DNA from: Candidatus Epulonipiscium fishelsonii
GTDB taxonomy: Bacteria > Bacillota > Clostridia > Lachnospirales > Cellulosilyticaceae
DNA length: 34,666 nucleotides
NCBI GenBank assembly: GCA_001983455.1
Contig: LJDB01000077.1
Location: 1-34,666 of the forward strand
Direction: 5' to 3'
Below, piece by piece: positions 16,256 through 25,361 of this stretch. The notes beneath the pieces were generated by a model that saw nothing but the letters and a program-made list of their open reading frames with translations, did not search any database and had not been told where the DNA came from. The stretch's first letter is position 1. Each line of letters starts with the position of its first letter. Both the position numbers and the translations under genes were made by a program.

Positions 16256-17401
16256 TTACCTATATTCTGCTATTAATTTATCTACAATTGGATGAATTTT
16301 TTGGCCTTTTCCTATAACATATTCTTTTGAGATAATTAAGGCTATATACATTGCTTTATCCAAATCTTTTCGGCAAAACTCTCTTAGCTGTTCAATATCA
16401 TCTCCTCGACCATATTCAACCATATCCGCAAGATAAATAATTTTCTCTAGTTTAGACATATTTGAGCGACCAACTGTATGAAAACGTATACTATTTAGAA
16501 TATCTTCGTTGCTTATACAAAAATGTTTTTGCAATATATAAGCTCCAAGCTTACCATGCTTTAAGTGGTCTTGATCCATTTCAAAACTATCCCAATCAAT
16601 CTTACCTTTATATTCATCAAAATGCATTTTCTTTGCTACGTCATGAAACAAAGCAGCAATATATACTTTATCCAAATCTTCACCATGAATTTTCGCAAGT
16701 TCTATCGCCATTTGAACTACACCTTGAGTATGGATAAAACGTTTTTTTGGTATTTTAGATTTTACAAAGTAATACATTGAATTAATTAAATCTTTATCTA
16801 AAACTGGATATTGTTTGTACAAATTATATTGATTTATATAGTTTATTACATTTTCAGGCACAATATATTTTATAGATTGACCCATAACAACTCTGGCTCT
16901 TATATCCGATGACGAAATCTCTAGTAAAATACTTTTGAGATATTTCATGTCTGCTCCATGTTTTTTAAAATCTCTAATATACTTTCGTGTATTTTCTTCA
17001 GAAACATCAGGGCGACTTAATACAATAAATGAACATTTTTTTAATAGATTTTTGCTATCTTTCCAACTTGATATAAATTTTAAATTATCTGCTCCAATGA
17101 TAAAAAATATATTGTCATCTATATATTTACAACGCAAATCCTTTATAGTGTCAATTGTATAACTAAAGTTCTGTTTATTAACTTCAATATCCGATATTTC
17201 AAATTTTGGATTATCCATAATAGCAATCTTAGTCATATTAAATCTATCTTCTTTTGAAGTAACATCATTTTTATGAGGTGGATTTCCAGACGGAATAAAT
17301 AAAACCTTATCTATGTTCATCTTGTCAATTACTTCTTGAGCAATAGCAAGATGTCCAGTATGAATGGGGTCGAAAGTACCTCCTAAAATAGCAATGTTCA
17401 T
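16256..17401 (-). CDS. nadD: NadD-YqeK fusion: nicotinate-nucleotide adenylyltransferase with HD-domain hydrolase
   Basis: This 381-residue two-domain protein joins steps that are separate genes in Bacillus. Residues 1-190 are NadD, with the nucleotidyltransferase motif GGTFDPIHTGH at the N-terminus and the SSSDIRARV signature near 165; it converts nicotinate mononucleotide and ATP to deamido-NAD. Residues from about 205 are a YqeK-type HD domain (HTQGVVQMA, then ALFHDVAKK), a family shown to cleave diadenosine tetraphosphate. I place the start at ATG 17401, preceded by AGGTG; a GTG at 17410 directly abuts the yhbY stop. The rsfS gene that often follows yqeK is absent here. Confidence 0.92.
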   Translation of the reverse strand: MNIAILGGTFDPIHTGHLAIAQEVIDKMNIDKVLFIPSGNPPHKNDVTSKEDRFNMTKIAIMDNPKFEISDIEVNKQNFSYTIDTIKDLRCKYIDDNIFFIIGADNLKFISSWKDSKNLLKKCSFIVLSRPDVSEENTRKYIRDFKKHGADMKYLKSILLEISSSDIRARVVMGQSIKYIVPENVINYINQYNLYKQYPVLDKDLINSMYYFVKSKIPKKRFIHTQGVVQMAIELAKIHGEDLDKVYIAALFHDVAKKMHFDEYKGKIDWDSFEMDQDHLKHGKLGAYILQKHFCISNEDILNSIRFHTVGRSNMSKLEKIIYLADMVEYGRGDDIEQLREFCRKDLDKAMYIALIISKEYVIGKGQKIHPIVDKLIAEYR

Positions 17402-17410
17402 ATTCAGCAC

Positions 17411-17713
17411 CTACGCTTTTGGTAAAGTTATTTTTGGATTTGTTTTGTGTGGTCTATATAAAACAATCCGCTTCCCAATAATTTGTACTGGAGTAGATTT
17501 GGTTCTTTCACTTATTGTTTGACAAATATCTTGGGCATTTAGTATACAGTTTTGCAATATACTAATTTTTACTATTTCACGTGCTTCCAATGCTTCATCT
17601 ATACCTGTTGTTAAATCTGGCGTTACGCCATTTTTTCCTACTTGAAAAATGGGTGTAATATCATGAGCTATAGATTTTAAATGTGCACGTTGCTTACTTG
17701 TTAAGTTTAACAT
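17411..17713 (-). CDS. yhbY: YhbY-type CRM-domain RNA-binding protein
   Basis: This 100-residue protein consists of a single CRM domain, with the family segments LTSKQRAHLKSIAHDI at the N-terminus, a GKNGVT loop corresponding to the usual GxxG, and a C-terminal QIIGKRIVLYR strand. YhbY associates with pre-50S ribosomal particles. It lies between obgE and nadD, a common Clostridia order, and its stop is adjacent to the nadD start region. The start is supported by GAAAGGAAA 7 bases upstream. Confidence 0.93.
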   Translation of the reverse strand: MLNLTSKQRAHLKSIAHDITPIFQVGKNGVTPDLTTGIDEALEAREIVKISILQNCILNAQDICQTISERTKSTPVQIIGKRIVLYRPHKTNPKITLPKA

Positions 17714-17780
17714 AAATATTTCCTTTCAATTTTATAAATCATATAACGACTAAAATGTAGACGAACACGGTTCGGCTTTA

Positions 17781-19058
17781 TCATTTGTAGTAATCAAATT
17801 CTAGGTTATAAATCCTTACTGTTTCACCTTCTTGAATACCTGCTTCTTCAAGAGCATCAATAATACCTTTTTCACGCAGATATTTTTGGAAAAATGCAAG
17901 ACCTTTTTCTGTGTCTAAAGAAGTGTATCCAATCATTTTTTCTACACCAACACCTTCAACTGCAAAATATCCTTTTTCTATCTCTGTAATGGTGAATTTT
18001 TGATATTTAGGGTCATCCAACTCATCCACAAATTCAGGTTCAAAGACTATTGGTTCAGTTGTTACTGTTTCCAACAAATCTGCTATACCTGAAAGTAAGT
18101 CTTGCAAATTATCGTTTCCTGCAGCTGAAATAGGAACAACTTTTATCCCTTGTTTAACTTCAAACTCTTCAACTAGTCTTTCTAAGTTTTCATCAGAAAT
18201 ATCAATTTTGTTAGCTGCTATAATTTGTGGCTTATCTTTTAACATATTTGGATTATATTCTGTTAATTCCTTCTGTATATCATAAATATCTTGCACTGGG
18301 TCACGACCTTCAGAACCTGAAGCATCAACCACATGCACTAGTACTTTGGTTCTTTCAATGTGACGTAAAAAGTCATGACCTAAACCGACTCCACTAGAGG
18401 CTCCTTCTATTAAACCAGGGATATCAGCCATAACAAATTGCTTTCCATACTTATCTGTCACTACTCCTAAGTTTGGTGCAAGTGTAGTAAAATGATAGTT
18501 TGCAATTTTAGGTTGTGCATTGCTTACCATCGAAAGCAATGTAGATTTACCGACATTTGGATATCCTACAAGGCCTACATCTGCAATCATCTTTAATTCT
18601 AATATAACCCAATATTCTTTTCCTTCTCGGCCACGTTCAGCATACTTGGGTGCTTGCCTTGTAGGTGTAGCGAAATGCTGATTGCCTTTACCACCTTTGC
18701 CACCCTTAAAAATAATCTTCTTTTCATCTCTCTCATGTAAATCAGCTATAATTTTTCTTGTTTCCGCTTCACGGATAATTGTTCCTTGGGGTACTTTTAT
18801 AATTAAATCCTTTGCATCTTTTCCATGACAACGTTTTTTTCCACCATTCTCACCATCAGTGGCTTTATAGTGTCTATGATGTCTAAAACTCATTAATGTA
18901 TTATTTCCAGGGTCTACCTCAAAAATAATGTGGCCACCTCTACCACCATCCCCACCATCAGGTCCACCATTTGGGATATACTTTTCTCGTCTAAAAGAAA
19001 CATGTCCATCACCTCCTTTTCCTGATTTTAAATATATTTTGACGTTATCTACAAACAT
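17781..19058 (-). CDS. obgE: GTPase ObgE/CgtA
   Basis: This 425-residue protein has all three Obg domains: the glycine-rich OBG fold at residues 1-158 (GKGGDGHVSFRREK and GGDGGRGG), the G domain with P-loop GYPNVGKSTL near 165, DIPG for G3 and ANKID for G4, and a C-terminal OCT domain from about 345. Obg is an essential GTPase that monitors 50S ribosome maturation and nucleotide status. Ribosome binding site: GAAAGGAAG. It is separated from rpmA upstream by a strong terminator, so it either has its own promoter or depends on read-through. yhbY follows 67 bases later. Confidence 0.97.
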   Translation of the reverse strand: MFVDNVKIYLKSGKGGDGHVSFRREKYIPNGGPDGGDGGRGGHIIFEVDPGNNTLMSFRHHRHYKATDGENGGKKRCHGKDAKDLIIKVPQGTIIREAETRKIIADLHERDEKKIIFKGGKGGKGNQHFATPTRQAPKYAERGREGKEYWVILELKMIADVGLVGYPNVGKSTLLSMVSNAQPKIANYHFTTLAPNLGVVTDKYGKQFVMADIPGLIEGASSGVGLGHDFLRHIERTKVLVHVVDASGSEGRDPVQDIYDIQKELTEYNPNMLKDKPQIIAANKIDISDENLERLVEEFEVKQGIKVVPISAAGNDNLQDLLSGIADLLETVTTEPIVFEPEFVDELDDPKYQKFTITEIEKGYFAVEGVGVEKMIGYTSLDTEKGLAFFQKYLREKGIIDALEEAGIQEGETVRIYNLEFDYYK

Positions 19059-19112
19059 TTATACGCTTCCTTTCAAAAATCAATAGGTACAAACTATTAA
19101 CTTACCTATATT

Positions 19113-19150
19113 ATAAAAATAAGGTTTCAACAATAGAATGTTGAAACCTT
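19113..19150 (-). terminator. intrinsic terminator between rpmA and obgE
   Basis: AAGGTTTCAACA (19121-19132) and TGTTGAAACCTT (19139-19150) form a perfect 12-bp stem. On the minus strand it is followed by ATTTTTAT. Confidence 0.9.
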
Positions 19151-19174
19151 ACTTAATCTTAGTCAATATATTAT

Positions 19175-19465
19175 CTATGCTTCTTTTGCTAATGGATAGA
19201 TAGAAACTTTCTTCTTACTTTTTCCTTTGCGTTCATATCTTACAGTTCCATCTACTAGTGCAAATAATGTATCATCGCCACCACGTCCAACGTTGTTTCC
19301 AGGATGAATTTTTGTACCTCTTTGACGATATAAAATATTACCTGCTTTTACAAATTGTCCATCTGCTCTTTTACATCCAAGACGTTTCGAATGAGAGTCA
19401 CGTCCGTTCTTTGAAGAACCAACTCCCTTTTTACTTGCAAAAAACTGAAGGTCTAATCTCAACAT
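19175..19465 (-). CDS. rpmA: Ribosomal protein L27 with Prp-cleavable N-terminal extension
   Basis: This 96-residue protein has the L27 core [15 protein letters not shown]. The first nine residues, MLRLDLQFF, form the Firmicute-type leader that the protease Prp removes so that L27 can reach the peptidyl-transferase centre. The prp gene is immediately upstream. I place the start at ATG 19465, which has GAGGTG six bases upstream; an in-frame GTG at 19474 overlaps that site and is unlikely. L27 is a component of the 50S subunit. Confidence 0.97.
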   Translation of the reverse strand: MLRLDLQFFASKKGVGSSKNGRDSHSKRLGCKRADGQFVKAGNILYRQRGTKIHPGNNVGRGGDDTLFALVDGTVRYERKGKSKKKVSIYPLAKEA

Positions 19466-19481
19466 ATTATTCACCTCACAT

Positions 19482-19820
19482 TCATTTAAGTTTATGCTCT
19501 ATTTTAATGTATTCTCCGTACATATCTTCCATTGATTTAAGTCCCAACACCATACTTTCTAAAAGTAAAGATGTTTTTTCACAATACTTTCCATTTTTAA
19601 TGTTTGGGAAAGTATAATCTATTATACCATTTTTTTTATCTATTTTATTTTCTTTCATTGGCTCATTTAAAAAATGATGAATTGAATTAATTGTTGTAAA
19701 AACAAGTGTGCTAACACCTGCACAAACAATATCAAAACCATTCATACCATATCCAGCATGTCCGACAACTTTAAAACGATAAATTTTATTATCAATTCTA
19801 TAAATCGTAGCAGAAATCAT
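19482..19820 (-). CDS. prp: Ribosomal-processing cysteine protease Prp
   Basis: This 112-residue protein has the Prp signature [19 protein letters not shown]: the histidine of GHAGYG and the cysteine of IVCAGVS form the catalytic pair. Prp removes the N-terminal extension of L27, present in the next gene. The start codon overlaps the rplU stop (TAATG), so translation is probably coupled. Confidence 0.95.
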   Translation of the reverse strand: MISATIYRIDNKIYRFKVVGHAGYGMNGFDIVCAGVSTLVFTTINSIHHFLNEPMKENKIDKKNGIIDYTFPNIKNGKYCEKTSLLLESMVLGLKSMEDMYGEYIKIEHKLK

Positions 19821-20131
19821 TATGCTGTAATACTAGTAATTTTTACTTTAGTATAAAGCTGACGGTGACCTTGTTTCTTTTTATAAGATTTTTTACGTTT
19901 ATATTTGAATACGATAATTTTTTTTCCTTTAAATTGAGCAAGAACTTCACCTTTTATTTTAGCACCTTTTACAGTTGGATTTCCTATGTTCATCCCTTTA
20001 TCTGTTGACACTGCTAAAATTTGGTCAAAATTCACTGTTTCACCAACAGCCATGTCCAATTTTTCAATATTTATTATGTTACCTTCTTCAACTTTATACT
20101 GCTTTCCACCAGTTTCAATAATTGCGTACAT
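19820..20131 (-). CDS. rplU: Ribosomal protein L21
   Basis: This 103-residue protein is the typical L21 length. It starts [17 protein letters not shown] and ends in the RNA-binding [14 protein letters not shown] stretch that contacts 23S rRNA. The start at ATG 20131 is favoured because GAGGAGG lies seven bases upstream; a GTG at 20137 overlaps the site. It is first in the rplU-prp-rpmA operon, behind a leader with an attenuator-like hairpin and a strong promoter. Confidence 0.97.
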   Translation of the reverse strand: MYAIIETGGKQYKVEEGNIINIEKLDMAVGETVNFDQILAVSTDKGMNIGNPTVKGAKIKGEVLAQFKGKKIIVFKYKRKKSYKKKQGHRQLYTKVKITSITA

Positions 20132-20265
20132 ATGCACACCTCCTCAAATGTATACTCGCCGAATTTGGTACTATTATATCTTCTTAAAAAAATACTAGTT
20201 TATGAAAAAAGAAAAGGCCCCCTATGGTCTTTTCTCTTTTTAACCTATTCGTGCGGTTGAAAACA
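20132..20265 (-). promoter_or_regulatory. rplU leader with terminator hairpin (L21-leader-like attenuator)
   Basis: From the predicted start point near 20265, about 134 bases precede rplU. On the minus strand GAAAAGACC (20234-20226) pairs with GGCCTTTTC (20219-20211), with one mismatch, and is followed by TTTTTTC. A terminator therefore lies between the promoter and the first gene, as expected for attenuation. An L21 leader controlling this same operon is known in Firmicutes; I could not check the match to that family. Confidence 0.6.
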
Positions 20266-20271
20266 CAATTT

Positions 20272-20300
20272 AATATATCATAAACTTATTTGTGTGTCAA
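20272..20300 (-). promoter_or_regulatory. sigma-A promoter for rplU-prp-rpmA
   Basis: On the minus strand TTGACA (20300-20295), a 17-base spacer and TATATT (20277-20272). The -35 is a full consensus match. It is divergent from the tgt promoter. Confidence 0.82.
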
Positions 20301-20396
20301 GCCATTATTTAACAAGATACGTGAATCTAGTTCACTATATTTTTCTTTCTATTCAATATCTAATCAATATCTAAAATTTTTATAGCTAAATACATA

Positions 20397-21590
<1,194 letters not shown>

Positions 21591-21608
21591 TAAAAGGGGA
21601 ATATAGAT

Positions 21609-22046
21609 ATGAGTCAAATTTTATTTACAGCTGGTTATATGATATTTTTATTTGGAGTTATGTGGTTTTTCCTAATCCGTCCACAAAAAAAACGTGAGCA
21701 ACAAACAAGAGATATGCAAAATTCTATAAAAGTGGGTACTAATGTGCTTACAACATCAGGTATATATGGAAAAGTTGTAGACATCATCAACGACTTGTTT
21801 ATTGTTGAAATAGGTCTAAACAAAGGCATAAGAGTTCCAATTAAAAAAATCGCTATTGTTGGAGTTGAAGTTCCAGAATTAACAGTTAGAAAATCAGTAC
21901 CTGCTCCAGCTATTGCATCAGAACCTGAAGACGAAGAATACGATGAGGATGATGATGAGTATGAAGAAGATGACGATGATAGCTATGACGACGATGGTGA
22001 CGATAGTAACCACGGTAACAACAACAGCAGTAGTAACAGCAACTAA
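21609..22046 (+). CDS. yajC: Preprotein translocase subunit YajC with extended acidic tail
   Basis: This 145-residue protein has one N-terminal membrane helix (residues 5-25), then the YajC signature FLIRPQKKREQQTRDMQ and the beta-rich cytoplasmic domain with VGTNVLTTSGIYGKV. YajC associates with SecDF at the translocon. Residues 107-145 are unusual: a tail almost entirely of D and E, ending in an N/S-rich run. YajC is usually about 85-110 residues, so this tail is an addition. It follows tgt by 18 bases. The secD and secF genes that commonly follow are not here; a terminator follows. Confidence 0.92.
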   Translation: MSQILFTAGYMIFLFGVMWFFLIRPQKKREQQTRDMQNSIKVGTNVLTTSGIYGKVVDIINDLFIVEIGLNKGIRVPIKKIAIVGVEVPELTVRKSVPAPAIASEPEDEEYDEDDDEYEEDDDDSYDDDGDDSNHGNNNSSSNSN

Positions 22047-22095
22047 AATACTGACTAAAAATACAGGAAAACATATAAATAAAAAATGATTGTAC

Positions 22096-22131
22096 AACTG
22101 CCTAATTAATAATATTGTTAATTGGGCAGTT
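22096..22131 (+). other. strong hairpin after yajC
   Basis: AACTGCC... pairs with ...GGCAGTT over about 14 positions (22096-22109 with 22118-22131), with one G-U pair. It has only TATT after it and is followed at once by a second terminator hairpin, so the two form a tandem 3' end. Confidence 0.6.
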
Positions 22132-22138
22132 ATTCGTG

Positions 22139-22179
22139 ATAAGAAGAAAAGGCTAAAGATCTTTTCTTCTTATTTTTTT
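22139..22179 (+). terminator. intrinsic terminator of tgt-yajC
   Basis: ATAAGAAGAAAAG (22139-22151) pairs perfectly with CTTTTCTTCTTAT (22161-22173), followed by seven T residues. The left arm is entered through TTATTCGTGATAA at 22130-22142, as seen inverted at 34654-34666. Confidence 0.92.
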
Positions 22180-22585
22180 GTCTTTTAATTAAGAATATTA
22201 TATGCACGGGATTTTTATACAACTAATCAATAATGAAATAACTAACACAAGAACTTAATTTAACGTTTGTCATGCTATTGGGCTGTATATAAAAAAGTCA
22301 AATAGCATATTGCATAAAATTTTAATCTAGTATTTAGCTTAATGTATCAAAATTTTAAATTACATGGTTATTATAGGGAAATTACAATTAGTTTTTAACT
22401 TGTTTTTCATAGTGGAACGTTATACTAAAATTAAGTTGAAAAAGTTTCTAAAGTAATGCTATTATAGATGTAACCTTAAAAACAAATATTTATGTTACTT
22501 TTTGTTTTTAATAAAAAATTATGGGGCAATAAATTGTCTTAACAATACCAAAAAATATAAATAACGGATAAAAGGAGTTTTAGAA
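22180..22585 (+). other. non-coding region with probable araD promoter
   Basis: No gene is visible. A plausible sigma-A promoter is TTGAAA (22436-22441), an 18-base spacer and TATTAT (22460-22465). It leaves a leader of about 115 bases, which includes a weak AAAAACAA / TTGTTTTT hairpin near 22479-22508. The remainder is AT-rich without recognisable structure. Confidence 0.45.
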
Positions 22586-23290
22586 ATGACATTACAAGAA
22601 ATAAAAGAAAATGTATTTGATGCCAACTTAGAATTGGTACGTCGTGGACTAGTTATTTACACTTGGGGAAATGTTAGTATGATTGACCGTGAAAAAGGAA
22701 TAATCGTTATTAAACCAAGAGGAATTGAGTATGCTGATCTTTGTGCAGATGATATGTCCGTTACAGATTTAGATGGAAACCTTGTTGAAGGAACAAAATT
22801 ATTACCTTCTGTAGACCTAGATATTCATATAGCAATTTATAAACAGTTTAAAGAAGTACAAGCTATTGCACATACACACTCAACTCATGCAACAGCATTC
22901 GCTCAAGCAAGATTGGATATTCCATGTTTAGGCACAACACATGCCGATCATTTTTATGGACCAATACCTTGTACACGTGCTCTTACAAAAGAAGAAACAG
23001 CTACAGACTATGAAAAACATACAGGTGATGTTGTTGTAGAAACTTTCCTTGAACGCAAAATTGATCCAATGCAAGTATTTGGTGTAAACGTTGCAGGCCA
23101 TGGACCATTTACCTGGGGATCAACTTCTGCTTTAGCAGTTGAAAATAGTGTAATTCTAGAAGAACTTTCAAGAATGGCAATATTAACAAGACAATTAAAA
23201 TCTGATTCAAAACTTCTTGAAGATTACGCTTTAGATAAACATTTTTTGCGTAAACATGGTAAAAACTCATACTTTTATCAATCTAAGTAA
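22586..23290 (+). CDS. araD: L-ribulose-5-phosphate 4-epimerase (class II aldolase family)
   Basis: This 234-residue protein matches AraD length and pattern. The zinc ligands H96, H98 (AHTHST) and H172 (AGHGPF) are present, as are D77 in LPSVD and the AraD-type segment GTTHADHFYGPIPCTR. The enzyme interconverts L-ribulose 5-phosphate and D-xylulose 5-phosphate by retro-aldol cleavage. UlaF/SgbE-type ascorbate-pathway epimerases share these features and cannot be excluded. Ribosome binding site: AAAGGAG. D-xylulose 5-phosphate is a transketolase substrate, which fits the next two genes. A hairpin follows, so the linkage may be functional without strict co-transcription. Confidence 0.88.
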   Translation: MTLQEIKENVFDANLELVRRGLVIYTWGNVSMIDREKGIIVIKPRGIEYADLCADDMSVTDLDGNLVEGTKLLPSVDLDIHIAIYKQFKEVQAIAHTHSTHATAFAQARLDIPCLGTTHADHFYGPIPCTRALTKEETATDYEKHTGDVVVETFLERKIDPMQVFGVNVAGHGPFTWGSTSALAVENSVILEELSRMAILTRQLKSDSKLLEDYALDKHFLRKHGKNSYFYQSK

Positions 23291-23352
23291 TTGGAATAAA
23301 TAAACTCAACAAATACATTTCATATGAATATTGAAGACATAGATTTGGATAC

Positions 23353-23386
23353 AATATTAATGAGTCAATGAGTTAATATTTTCTTC
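23353..23386 (+). terminator. possible terminator after araD
   Basis: AATATTAA (23353-23360) pairs with TTAATATT (23373-23380) around a 12-base loop, followed by TTCTTC. The stem is entirely A-T, so termination would be weak. Confidence 0.4.
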
Positions 23387-23519
23387 AATAAGTAGTATGG
23401 ATGTGGAATCACTATATAAAGTGTTCAAAGATCGAATTGTACAGGCCTTTTATATTCAAAACCTAATTCATAGGATGAAAACAGGCTAATTCAATAACCA
23501 TTATAACGGAGGTAACAAT

Positions 23520-24335
23520 ATGTCGTTGCAACAAAAAGCAAATGAAATGAGAAAACTTGTAATTGAAGGAATTTATCAAGCTAAAAGTGGCCATCCAGGA
23601 GGCTCCCTATCAATTTGTGATATTTTAGCAGTGCTATATTTTGACGAAATGAGAGTAGACCCAGCAAAACCAAAATGTCCAAATCGTGATAGACTAGTTT
23701 TATCAAAAGGGCATGCAGCACCTGCACTTTATGCAGCACTAGCCTTAAAAGGATTTTTTCCAAAAGAAGATATTAAATCATTAAGAAATATAGATAGTCA
23801 TCTACAAGGTCATCCTTGTATGAATAAGACTCCTGGAATTGACATGTCAGCTGGATCATTAGGCCTTGGGCTATCTTCTGCAAACGGTATGGCAATTACT
23901 GGTAAATATGATAAAAAAGATTATAGAGTATATGCAATACTTGGTGATGGCGAAATCCAAGAAGGTCAAATTTGGGAAGCAGCAATGACAGCAGCTCACT
24001 ATAAACTAGACAACCTTACTGTATTTGCTGATATTAATGGGTTACAAATTGATGGACCAACTTTAGAAGTAATGAATGTTGGAGATGTTGCCAAAAAATT
24101 TGAAGCGTTTGGATTTAATGTTATAAAAATTGATGGACACAATATTGGTGAAATTAAAAATGCAATAGAAAAAGCAAAAAATACTAAAGGTTGCCCAACA
24201 GCAATAGTTTGTAAAACTGTTAAAGGAAAAGGTGTTTCTTTTATGGAAAATCAAGTTGGTTTCCACGGAGCAGCTCCAAACGATGAACAATATAAAATAG
24301 CAATGGAAGACTTAGAAAAAGAGGTGGCTTTATAA
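23520..24335 (+). CDS. Transketolase, N-terminal (thiamine-diphosphate-binding) subunit
   Basis: This 271-residue protein is the N-terminal third of a classical transketolase as a separate polypeptide. It has the substrate-binding SGHPGGSLS, LSKGHAAPALYA and the TPP-binding motif GDGEIQEGQIWEAAMTA followed by ADINGLQIDGP. The complementary subunit begins at the overlapping TAATG. Split transketolases transfer two-carbon ketol units between sugar phosphates. In some bacteria they are dedicated to special pathways, such as apulose-4-phosphate cleavage. The ribosome binding site ACGGAGGT is strong. Confidence 0.95.
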   Translation: MSLQQKANEMRKLVIEGIYQAKSGHPGGSLSICDILAVLYFDEMRVDPAKPKCPNRDRLVLSKGHAAPALYAALALKGFFPKEDIKSLRNIDSHLQGHPCMNKTPGIDMSAGSLGLGLSSANGMAITGKYDKKDYRVYAILGDGEIQEGQIWEAAMTAAHYKLDNLTVFADINGLQIDGPTLEVMNVGDVAKKFEAFGFNVIKIDGHNIGEIKNAIEKAKNTKGCPTAIVCKTVKGKGVSFMENQVGFHGAAPNDEQYKIAMEDLEKEVAL

Positions 24336-25252
24336 TGGGAATACCAACAAGAGAAGCATATGGAAGATCACTTGCAAAATTTGGACATGACAAAGAATTT
24401 TTTGTACTAGATGCGGATTTATCAAAAGCAACACAAACTATCTTTTTTAAAAACGAGTTTCCAGACAGATTTTTTAATATGGGAATTTCTGAAGGAGATA
24501 TGACAAGTACAGCTGCTGGAATGGCTAGTTGTGGAAAAAAAGTATTTACAGCGACATTTGCAATGTTTGCAGCAGGACGTGCGTATGAACAAGTAAGAAA
24601 TTCAATTGCCTATCCAAATCTTCCAGTAGTAATTGGAGGAACACACGGTGGAGTTTTAATTGGAGAAGATGGTGCGTCTCATCAATGTGTTGAAGATATA
24701 TCTTTAATGAGAACAATGCCAAATATGACAGTTATTGTCCCATGTGATGCTAAAAGTGTTGAATGCCTAGTTGAAAAAGCAATAGATTTTAAAACACCCA
24801 TGTATTTCAGAACAGGCAGACTTGCAACAGAAGATATTTATGGAGATGACGCTACCTTTGAAATAGGAAAAGGAAATGTGTTAAAAGATGGAACTGACCT
24901 TACAATAATTGCAATTGGCGATATGGTATATGAAGCTCTTGAGGCTGCTAAATCACTTGAAAAAGAAGGAGTGTCTGTAGCTGTCATAGATATGTTCTGT
25001 GTAAAACCACTAGACGTTAAGTTGGTTCAAAAATATGCAGAGAAAACTAAAAAAATTATTACGGCAGAAGATCATAATATTATTGGTGGCTTAGGTTCAG
25101 CTGTAGCTGAAGTTTTAGCTGAAAACCCAGTGGCAAAATTAAAAAGACTAGGTGTAAAAGATAGCTTTGGTAAATCTGGCGTAAAAAAAGATTTACAAGA
25201 ATATTTCAGTTTAAATGCAAAAGGAATTATTGATTTATATAAACAAATGTAA
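24335..25252 (+). CDS. Transketolase, C-terminal (pyrimidine-binding) subunit
   Basis: This 305-residue partner of the preceding gene contains the pyrimidine-binding domain with the activating glutamate in GISEGDMTSTAAGMA, the loop THGGVLIGEDGASHQ, and the C-terminal transketolase domain with IIGGLGSAVAE. Its start overlaps the stop of the N-terminal subunit by one base, consistent with a 1:1 complex. The domain order and total length (271 + 305) equal a transketolase without long linkers. The cellular substrate may differ from the pentose-phosphate cycle, given the neighbouring genes. Confidence 0.95.
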   Translation: MGIPTREAYGRSLAKFGHDKEFFVLDADLSKATQTIFFKNEFPDRFFNMGISEGDMTSTAAGMASCGKKVFTATFAMFAAGRAYEQVRNSIAYPNLPVVIGGTHGGVLIGEDGASHQCVEDISLMRTMPNMTVIVPCDAKSVECLVEKAIDFKTPMYFRTGRLATEDIYGDDATFEIGKGNVLKDGTDLTIIAIGDMVYEALEAAKSLEKEGVSVAVIDMFCVKPLDVKLVQKYAEKTKKIITAEDHNIIGGLGSAVAEVLAENPVAKLKRLGVKDSFGKSGVKKDLQEYFSLNAKGIIDLYKQM

Positions 25253-25270
25253 ATATAAAATAAAAAGATT

Positions 25271-25320
25271 TGGGGATTTAGGATAAATCCTAGATTGGAG
25301 CATGTGGCTCCAATTCCCCA
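25271..25320 (+). other. potential three-way-junction RNA between transketolase and TIM-like genes
   Basis: TGGGGA (25271-25276) can pair with TCCCCA (25315-25320). Inside, GATTTA pairs with TAAATC (25275-25289), partly competing with the outer stem, and ATTGGAGC pairs perfectly with GCTCCAAT (25294-25314). No T-run follows, so it may be an mRNA processing, stability or regulatory element rather than a terminator. Confidence 0.5.
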
Positions 25321-25361
25321 CTTCAAAAGTAAAATATTATAATTTAAGAAAGGAACTAGTC

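Noticed and set aside
23520..25252. Transketolase broken by a frameshift
   Set aside because: Both halves have complete domains, and the TAATG overlap is the normal arrangement of split transketolases.
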